From Candidatus Omnitrophota bacterium (GTDB lineage: Bacteria; Omnitrophota; Omnitrophia; Omnitrophales; Aquincolibacteriaceae), in NCBI GenBank assembly GCA_023246985.1, contig JAHFHJ010000032.1, positions 1 to 12,286 of the forward strand: a stretch of DNA of 12,286 bases, given 5' to 3'. The position numbers and the translations under genes were made by a program. Position 1 is the first letter of the stretch. Each line of letters starts with the position of its first letter. Positions 6,806-12,286 of this stretch are shown piece by piece. A model generated the notes under the pieces. It was not told the DNA's origin. It was given only the letters and a program-made list of their open reading frames with translations, and did not search any database.

Positions 6806-8521
6806 CTATCCCTTTTTTGATCTCGATTGTCTGTCATAAATATTGCGATTCACGGGTCTTCGTTTTCGATTCAACCCCCAAACAAAATAAGACCCAAACA
6901 ACGCGATGATGCCGGCCATGCCCAAGAGCAGTATCTTTGAGGCATCATGATTCGACTGTTGATTCCTTTGCTCTTTGTCCATTTGCTCTAAAAACGCCGC
7001 CAGGGCTGAAATCTCGTCACGGGTCAAAGGTTTTTCCAAGTAGGCTTCGCGCATCAGGGGAAACGGCGGATTTTTCAAAAGAGCGCTTATCCCGACCTCC
7101 CCCAAGCGGGAATAAGCCGTGGTCAGTTCTTTGGCCAAACGACCCCCTTTAAAAACAGCCTTGTTTTTGACGTTATGGCATGCGATACAGGAAGACCCGT
7201 GATGAAGAAATCGTTGTTTTCCCTGAAACAAAGCGATTCCTTTTCTGATGTCCGCCTGGGCCGTCTCCCTTTTTGTTTTTTCCGCGCTTCCGCCGGCCAT
7301 CCCTGTTTTTTCAGCGGTCGAAGCCAGAGTGACATCTTCCGGTTTTGCGAGATACTTGATCACCTCTTCGACATCTTCAGCCGTCAATCCCATATCGACC
7401 ATCGGCGTTTTATATTTTTCGAGAAGCGGCATAACGACCGGGTCTTTCTCCGCAATCTTCTTACTTGGAAACTGAATAAAGCTCTTGAGCCATTCTTTAT
7501 CGCGGCGAGAGGTCACCCCTTTGAGATCCGGGCCTACCCTGTCTCCCGAACCCACCGTATGACAGGCCACGCAGGTTCTTGAAAACACAATATATCCTTT
7601 AGCGGAACCGCCGGATACCTGTGAAAGACTCTTGGCCGAAAAAGCCATGGGTGTTGCGGCCGTTGAGACGGCGGTCTGCGCGGTGCTGACGCCAATATCC
7701 ATAGCACGCCGCTCGGTGCTTAAACTTTTGAGATAAACCAGGATCGCCGTTTCTTCTTCCTCAGTGAGATCCATCTTTTTCATCAGAGTCTCTTGGGGCT
7801 GCGCGTCAGGTTCCGTGACCGCTTCATCGAGGTAGGCCAAATTGACATTGCCGTCAAATTTATTCAACAGTCGCTCGCGGTTTTGGGGTATCGGCATTTT
7901 CGTATGAAAACTGGCGCGACCGATATCCGAAAGCGCCGGCCCCTTGACGCCTCCGATGTCGCCGATACTGTGACAGGCAAAACAACCTCTTTGCTGAAAC
8001 AAGACTTTCCCGTAATTGTAATGGGGCGTTTGTTGTAAAGGATTCGCGTGGCACCGAACACAGTTCGATTCAAGGAAGGGTCCCTTCAAAAGCGGCTGTT
8101 CCCAGAATTGATCCGCGCCCCGCCCGTGAGCCGCTTCGGCAGTGATCGCCCTTCCCTGGCCGTCATGACAATTCGTGCAACCGACCGTATTGATATCATG
8201 GGTGTCCAAATAATCACCCGGATGAGCCTTTAAGGGGTTCTCCATGTGCCGCATACGGCTATCCTCGATCGCCGCGTGACACGTCACGCAACGATCCGTC
8301 CGGCCTAATTTGGGCAGAACGATCTGACGCAATTTAATCTCATAATCACCGGCATTGCTTCGGTCTTGCTTGGTTTGTGCCCTATGGAACAACTCAGCCT
8401 TGTACTTCCGTTGGTACCTCTGCCAATCCATATTTAAATTCTCACGCCAAGCTTCCAGGAGAAGCATCATGATGACCACGAGACTCGATACGAGAATAAC
8501 GCTTTTGAAAAATCTGTTCAT
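6806..8521 (-). CDS. Membrane-anchored hexahaem cytochrome c
   Basis: This 571-residue protein has six CxxCH haem-binding motifs: C78-H82, C115-H119, C154-H158, C180-H184, C317-H321 and C445-H449. Hydrophobic helices lie at both ends (about 8-23 and 529-549), with short basic tails on the cytoplasmic side, so the whole haem-bearing part should face the periplasm. The first three haems lie in a compact multihaem region with NPLKAHPGDY and CTNCHDGQGRAI segments of the type I remember from cytochromes next to Rieske/cytochrome b genes. The other three sit in class I-like monohaem domains (about 172-267, 308-393 and 427-516), with candidate methionine ligands such as M374/M377 and M490. It starts 4 bases after the cytochrome b stop without a clear ribosome binding site, suggesting translational coupling. 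Its likely role is to accept electrons from the Rieske/cytochrome b module. The final electron partner is not evident. I do not recognise a standard gene symbol. Confidence 0.9.
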   Translation of the reverse strand: MNRFFKSVILVSSLVVIMMLLLEAWRENLNMDWQRYQRKYKAELFHRAQTKQDRSNAGDYEIKLRQIVLPKLGRTDRCVTCHAAIEDSRMRHMENPLKAHPGDYLDTHDINTVGCTNCHDGQGRAITAEAAHGRGADQFWEQPLLKGPFLESNCVRCHANPLQQTPHYNYGKVLFQQRGCFACHSIGDIGGVKGPALSDIGRASFHTKMPIPQNRERLLNKFDGNVNLAYLDEAVTEPDAQPQETLMKKMDLTEEEETAILVYLKSLSTERRAMDIGVSTAQTAVSTAATPMAFSAKSLSQVSGGSAKGYIVFSRTCVACHTVGSGDRVGPDLKGVTSRRDKEWLKSFIQFPSKKIAEKDPVVMPLLEKYKTPMVDMGLTAEDVEEVIKYLAKPEDVTLASTAEKTGMAGGSAEKTKRETAQADIRKGIALFQGKQRFLHHGSSCIACHNVKNKAVFKGGRLAKELTTAYSRLGEVGISALLKNPPFPLMREAYLEKPLTRDEISALAAFLEQMDKEQRNQQSNHDASKILLLGMAGIIALFGSYFVWGLNRKRRPVNRNIYDRQSRSKKG

Positions 8522-8525
8522 AAAA

Positions 8526-10064
8526 TTAATGAATAGGCCACTGACTCTTCAGCCAATAGAATCCCCAGCTCGGGCCCCGATGGACTGTCGCGAAATAGGT
8601 TAAGATGATAAACGACACGATAAAACAGGTAAACAAGGCGATCGCCGAAAGACGCGTGGAATCGTATTTCAGCATACAGAGAAAAGACCAGAACACAAAA
8701 AATGTCACGAGCACGGTTCCCGGATTTACCAGAATGATGACCCCCTGAGAAATGTCGGGATACCAGTTTCTGAGCCAGCCGAATTTCACGGTGAATGCCA
8801 GCAAGCCGAGGGTCACCCCCGCCGCGTAGAAAAAGGAATTGCGCGCAACATTCCTGCCAATTCGGTTGTCAAACCAACGCCCGAGGGTCTGTTTTTCCAG
8901 GTCCAGGTAGGGAATCAATGCCAGTCCCAGCAGCGTGATCGTCGGAATTCCGACGCCCCCCATGAACGCTGAATACGAAACCAATTCCTGAAGCCCCAAG
9001 AAATACCACGGCGCTTTGGCAGGATTTTCCGGAACCGCGGGATTCGCAAGCTCCTTAAGCGGCGCGTTGAAAAAATAGGCCAGCACGCAAATAATCGCAA
9101 AAGTCAGCATAAAAAGACTGGCTTCAGCGACAAAAAGACTGGGCCAGCTCGGAATAGTATTCTCAGGACCTCGGGCCACCACCGGACTTTTTCCGCGGAC
9201 CAGGCACATCAATCCGTATGTTTTTTGCGGCGCATTTTCAAATACGCGGTCGGCTTTTGCGTCTTCCGGAATGCCCTTGAAGTCTTTGGCCTTGATGTTA
9301 TCGGGCCGGGCAAGGCCGCCGTCTTTTCTCACCCGCCAGATATGCGCGCTTAAAAGCACTCCTGCGGCCAAGGGAAGCACAATGCAATGAAGCCAAAAAA
9401 ATCGCGTCAAGGCATCCTGTCCGATCTCTTCGGACCCCAGAATGAGCAACTTCATCATCCCGCCCGGATCGAAGAACGGGGTCATGCCAAAAAGATCCGT
9501 CAATTCACGCGGAGAAGCCGCAATATTGGAACAGATCGTAATGGCCCAATAAGCCAGCTGATCCCATGGCAAAAGATACCCGGTAAAACTCAGACCCAGC
9601 GTCAGCACAAACAAGCCCATACCGATCAGCCAATTGAAAGATCGGGTTTCTTTATAAGCCGCCGTATAAAAAACGCGCGCCATGTGTAAAAAAACGCTGA
9701 GAATCATGATATTGGTGGCCCAACGGTGCACATTTCTTATAAAGCGGCCCCCTGGAACGATAAAATGAATATCCTTAATGGAGTCATAGGCAAGCGTGAC
9801 GGAAGGCTTGTAATAAATCATGAGCAGCACGCCGGTCACCACCAGAATAAAAAAAGAAGCCGCGGAAATCACTCCGAGCCCGAACGAGAATGTTTTTTTT
9901 AGCGTGTAGCGATGAATGCGGGTGCTGTGGATATGCAGAAAAATATTGTTCATTACCGTCTGAGACCGCGCTCGGTCCGTCGTCGGTTTGTCATGGCGAA
10001 TCAGGGAGTCGCGGAACGTCTTCGGGAATTTTACAAGGTTCTTAAAATAATCTTTAAAAGGCAT
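8526..10064 (-). CDS. Cytochrome b of a Rieske/cytochrome b (bc-type) complex, fused b6 plus subunit IV
   Basis: This 512-residue membrane protein oxidises quinol and carries two b haems. Helix B has H113 and H127 and helix D has H226 and H241. The 14 residues between the second pair are the b6-type spacing, against 13 in mitochondrial-type bc1. RWATNIMILSVFLHMAR and GYLLPWDQLAYWA are typical cytochrome b segments. A subunit IV-like half follows, with the Qo motif as A-P-W-Y (351-354) in place of PEWY. I count about nine membrane helices (about 60-85, 113-135, 146-170, 222-245, 309-332, 367-388, 409-427, 447-467 and 473-493), so there are extra helices after subunit IV. The tail FATVHRGPSWGFYW resembles cytochrome b proteins of Geobacter-like clusters as I remember them. 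The N-terminal 50 residues are polar. The ATG at 10064 has AAGGA 9 bases upstream, overlapping the Rieske stop region. petB/qcrB-like naming would be approximate. Confidence 0.93.
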   Translation of the reverse strand: MPFKDYFKNLVKFPKTFRDSLIRHDKPTTDRARSQTVMNNIFLHIHSTRIHRYTLKKTFSFGLGVISAASFFILVVTGVLLMIYYKPSVTLAYDSIKDIHFIVPGGRFIRNVHRWATNIMILSVFLHMARVFYTAAYKETRSFNWLIGMGLFVLTLGLSFTGYLLPWDQLAYWAITICSNIAASPRELTDLFGMTPFFDPGGMMKLLILGSEEIGQDALTRFFWLHCIVLPLAAGVLLSAHIWRVRKDGGLARPDNIKAKDFKGIPEDAKADRVFENAPQKTYGLMCLVRGKSPVVARGPENTIPSWPSLFVAEASLFMLTFAIICVLAYFFNAPLKELANPAVPENPAKAPWYFLGLQELVSYSAFMGGVGIPTITLLGLALIPYLDLEKQTLGRWFDNRIGRNVARNSFFYAAGVTLGLLAFTVKFGWLRNWYPDISQGVIILVNPGTVLVTFFVFWSFLCMLKYDSTRLSAIALFTCFIVSFIILTYFATVHRGPSWGFYWLKSQWPIH

Positions 10065-10076
10065 TGGAGAAATTCC

Positions 10077-10574
10077 TTAATGGGAAATCATGTATTTAGT
10101 CCCCGCGGGAACTTGTTTCATCGCATCGACTAGAAGTCTTCCGTCGGAAAGCTGGGAGACCTTCAACCATGGCAGCGGTTTGGGAGCCGGTCCCGCCTTC
10201 ACGCGTCCGAGAGCATCGAATTTTGATCCGTGGCAGGGACAATCAAATCCTTTTGCCTGTTGACTGACAACGCATCCCAAATGGGTGCAAATGAGCGAAA
10301 TGGCATAGAGCCCCTCTGAATCGCGCTTGACGACGACTTTTCTTTCCTCGAAAACTTTTTCAGCGCCCACTGGATAATCTTCCGGCTTTCCGATTTTAAA
10401 TAACTTGGAAGTATCCGGAAAAAGCGCCGGCATCGGAAATTTCATCAAAGCGGTTAGCGCAAGCCCCAGGGCGGTCGCCGCCGCCCACGTCGCGGCCAAA
10501 CTCAAAAAATCCCGGCGACTGATGGGGCGTAATTCGCTTTCGGACAACTCCTGTCCCTGTGGCGTGTCACTCAT
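10077..10574 (-). CDS. Rieske [2Fe-2S] iron-sulfur protein
   Basis: This 165-residue protein is the high-potential [2Fe-2S] subunit of the quinol-oxidising complex. It takes one electron from quinol at the periplasmic side of cytochrome b and passes it to cytochrome c. The Rieske boxes are CTHLGC (C96 and H98 ligands, C101 disulfide) and CPCHGS (C112 and H115 ligands, C114 disulfide). The N-terminus carries a twin-arginine pattern, SRRDFLSL (about 19-26), followed by a hydrophobic stretch (about 27-45), which fits Tat export with an uncleaved anchor. The ATG at 10574 forms an ATGA overlap with the stop of the upstream FAD protein and has GAGGA 9 bases upstream. An in-frame ATG at 10583 touches that GAGGA and a GTG at 10658 lies deep inside the upstream gene, so both are unlikely starts. 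The cytochrome b gene follows after 12 bases. petC/qcrA-like naming would be approximate. Confidence 0.95.
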   Translation of the reverse strand: MSDTPQGQELSESELRPISRRDFLSLAATWAAATALGLALTALMKFPMPALFPDTSKLFKIGKPEDYPVGAEKVFEERKVVVKRDSEGLYAISLICTHLGCVVSQQAKGFDCPCHGSKFDALGRVKAGPAPKPLPWLKVSQLSDGRLLVDAMKQVPAGTKYMISH

Positions 10575-12286
10575 GTCAAACATTCCTCGAACGTAAATTG
10601 CTCCATCGTGATGGCATCCGCCGGACAACGCATGGCGCACAAAGCGCATCGAATGCACCTTTCTTCGTCTTTAATGATCGCCGTTAATTCATCCGATCGT
10701 TTTTGCGCTTTGACGAGGCCGGTAAGATCTTCAAAGCTTTTGTCTCCTTCGAGTCCGGAGGCCGGGACTAATTTTAAACAAAGTTCTGGACAAATATCGG
10801 CGCAGGCGCCGCAAAGAATGCAGCGATTTCCGTCAAAAATCGTGTTGACCCCGCAATCAAGACATCGGGAGCTTTCCAGCCTTGCTTGCGAACAGCTAAA
10901 CCCTTTTTCAATCAACAAATCGGCCTTGTAGATTCTTTGCTCAATCGGCACCACCTCAAGCGCTTGGCGTTTGAGTTTCTCGTATCCCATTTCCCTCCCA
11001 TATCCCGCGATCGGAATATGAAGTTCCAGCGTCTTGAAATCAAGTTTTTCACCGGTAAGTTTTTGATAAATGGACCGGGCCACCTTCTTGCCGCTGGCAA
11101 TCGCGTCAATCATCAGTTTAGGACCATGCGCCAAGTCGCCCGCCAAAAACACGCCCTTCGCCGTGGTTTCCTGCGTTTCAGGATCGCTAACAATAACACC
11201 GCGTTCATTTATTTTGACGCCGTGTTTTACCGGGTCAATAAAAGACAGATCCGCGCGCTGGCCGATGGCCATAAGCACGGTATCGGTTTCAATGATCAGT
11301 TTGTCCCGGGGATCAAATTTCGGATTAAAGCGGTTATTTTCGTCAAAAATGGAAGTCACTTTATAAAAAAGAACCCCTTTAACTTTTCCATTCTCGGTCA
11401 GGATTTCCTGAGGGCCGTAGCCATTGACGCGCTTGATCCCTTCCGCCTCGCCTTCCAAGATTTCAATCTCATCGGCTAGCATTTGTTCCCGTGTCTCCAG
11501 ACAACACAAAACTGCTTCGACTCCCTTTTCTTCCCGGCGCAATGTTCCGAGAATGTCCATTTGTTGCCGGCGAAGCGCGGTCCGGGCAACGTCATAAGCG
11601 ACGTTCCCGCCGCCGATCACCACCACCTTCTTGCCGATGAGATGCGGCTCCTTCAACGCAACACTTCTGAGAAACTCGACACCCCCGTGCACGCCCTCGG
11701 CATCATTCCCGGGGATAGGGACCCTCCTGGATTTTTTGAGGCCCACCGCAATGATCACAGCGTCGTGGCGCTCTCTTAATTCATTCAAAGAAACGTCTTG
11801 ACCGACCGCGCAGCGAGTTCGGATCTGAACCCCCAGGGCTTTGATAACCCCAACCTCGGCATCGATGATTTCCCGGGGCAAACGATAGGCAGGAACTCCC
11901 AGATATAACATGCCGGCCGCGACAGGCTCCATCTCGTAAACCACAACCGAAAAACCCATCAATGCCAGATCATGTGCCGCGGCCAATCCCGCAGGCCCGG
12001 ACCCGATAATACCAACGCTCATCCCCTTTACTTTTCTGAGCTTCCCTTCTTCCAAGGAGTTGAGGAGCCCGCCCAGATCCTCGACTCCCATACAAATTCG
12101 ATCCTCCAGTGTCTCGCCGACCTTCTTTATAATATCCGCGAGAGGGGCTAAGGGAGGATGTCCTTGCTCGTGCGCGACGCGCTTTAAGGCGCGTATCGAT
12201 ATGCTTTGGTCAATGCTCCCCCTGCGGCAAGCGGCCTCACAGGGAGCACCGCAGATCCGTCCGCAAATGGATGCTAAAGGATTCGG
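10571..12286 (-). CDS. GltD-like FAD/NAD(P) iron-sulfur oxidoreductase (5' end outside window)
   Basis: The frame stays open to the right edge, so 571 residues are visible and the true start lies outside. An ATG at 12091 is internal: the 65 residues before it contain the family's cysteine motif CGRICGAPCEAAC (visible C8, C12, C16, C20), part of the N-terminal Fe-S domain of GltD-type enzymes. Next come an FAD Rossmann motif GIIGSGPAGLAAAHD (about 92-106), an NAD(P) Rossmann motif VVVIGGGNVAYDVARTA (about 221-237) and the GVFLAGDLAHGPKLMIDAIA signature (about 378-397). The C-terminus adds SRCLDCG (C475, C478) and two ferredoxin-type [4Fe-4S] motifs (C489/492/495/499 and C544/547/550/554). Relatives include glutamate synthase small subunits and NfnB-type flavoproteins. 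No glutamate synthase large subunit is present, and the ATGA overlap with the Rieske gene indicates a respiratory role, exchanging electrons between NAD(P)H or ferredoxin and the cytochrome b complex. There is no signal peptide or membrane segment in the visible part, so it is probably cytoplasmic. Confidence 0.9.
   Translation of the reverse strand, partial: PNPLASICGRICGAPCEAACRRGSIDQSISIRALKRVAHEQGHPPLAPLADIIKKVGETLEDRICMGVEDLGGLLNSLEEGKLRKVKGMSVGIIGSGPAGLAAAHDLALMGFSVVVYEMEPVAAGMLYLGVPAYRLPREIIDAEVGVIKALGVQIRTRCAVGQDVSLNELRERHDAVIIAVGLKKSRRVPIPGNDAEGVHGGVEFLRSVALKEPHLIGKKVVVIGGGNVAYDVARTALRRQQMDILGTLRREEKGVEAVLCCLETREQMLADEIEILEGEAEGIKRVNGYGPQEILTENGKVKGVLFYKVTSIFDENNRFNPKFDPRDKLIIETDTVLMAIGQRADLSFIDPVKHGVKINERGVIVSDPETQETTAKGVFLAGDLAHGPKLMIDAIASGKKVARSIYQKLTGEKLDFKTLELHIPIAGYGREMGYEKLKRQALEVVPIEQRIYKADLLIEKGFSCSQARLESSRCLDCGVNTIFDGNRCILCGACADICPELCLKLVPASGLEGDKSFEDLTGLVKAQKRSDELTAIIKDEERCIRCALCAMRCPADAITMEQFTFEECLT
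10584..10588 (-). promoter_or_regulatory. Ribosome binding site that fixes the Rieske start
   Basis: The coding strand reads GAGGA, 9 bases before the ATG at 10574. It abuts the other in-frame ATG at 10583 with no spacer, which makes the ATGA-overlap start the better choice. The site lies within the last codons of the upstream FAD protein gene. Confidence 0.65.

Noticed and set aside
10575..10658. A longer Rieske protein starting at a GTG (10658) or an ATG (10583)
   Set aside because: The GTG start would overlap the upstream gene by over 80 bases, and the ATG at 10583 touches the Shine-Dalgarno sequence. The ATG at 10574 has correct spacing and an ATGA overlap.
10886..11479. A 197-residue open frame on the plus strand
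   Set aside because: It is a shadow antisense to the GltD-like gene and has no recognisable domain.
10571..12091. Treating the ATG at 12091 as the start of the GltD-like gene
   Set aside because: The frame is open to the window edge and the upstream residues contain the conserved CGRICGAPCEAAC motif, so the start lies beyond the window.

Overview
The window is one dense transcription unit read entirely on the minus strand. In order of transcription (high to low coordinates) it encodes: a GltD-like FAD/NAD(P) iron-sulfur oxidoreductase that enters from beyond the right edge; a Tat-exported Rieske protein; a long b6-type cytochrome b; a membrane-anchored six-haem cytochrome c; and a complete nitrate reductase set, narG, narH, narJ and narI. 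Every gene boundary is a short overlap or a gap of 3 to 22 bases, with one exception: 197 bases between narG and narH that hold two tandem copies of an 85-base hairpin repeat. The right edge cuts the first gene and the left edge falls one base past the narI stop, so the operon promoter and terminator are not visible.

The gene content points to a Gram-negative-type anaerobic or facultative bacterium with a quinone-based respiratory chain, c-type cytochrome maturation and a Tat pathway. Base composition looks roughly balanced by eye and is similar across all genes. The cytochrome b (14-residue inter-histidine spacing in the second haem helix, A-P-W-Y Qo motif, extra C-terminal helices) and the multihaem cytochrome resemble the Rieske/cytochrome b clusters I remember from Geobacter-like Desulfobacterota, Nitrospirota, NC10 and anammox Planctomycetes. 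I cannot assign a phylum from this window alone.

How the parts may work together: NarGHI is the cytoplasm-facing quinol:nitrate oxidoreductase, with NarI (four histidines for two b haems) taking electrons from quinol and NarH/NarG passing them to the molybdenum site; NarJ is its assembly chaperone. The upstream block (Rieske, cytochrome b, cytochrome c) is a bc-type quinol:cytochrome c module. The GltD-like protein should lie on the cytoplasmic side and could couple NAD(P)(H) or ferredoxin to the quinone pool through cytochrome b. Co-transcription of a bc complex, an NAD(P)H module and Nar is unusual. It leaves open whether the system works as nitrate respiration or, in reverse, as nitrite oxidation with uphill electron flow to NAD(P).

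The most distinctive non-coding feature is the tandem repeat between narG and narH. It starts exactly at the narG stop codon, carries alternating complementary arms able to form competing hairpins, and if removed would leave a tidy 28-base spacer with a good narH ribosome binding site. It looks like a small mobile or dispersed repeat that inserted and then duplicated.
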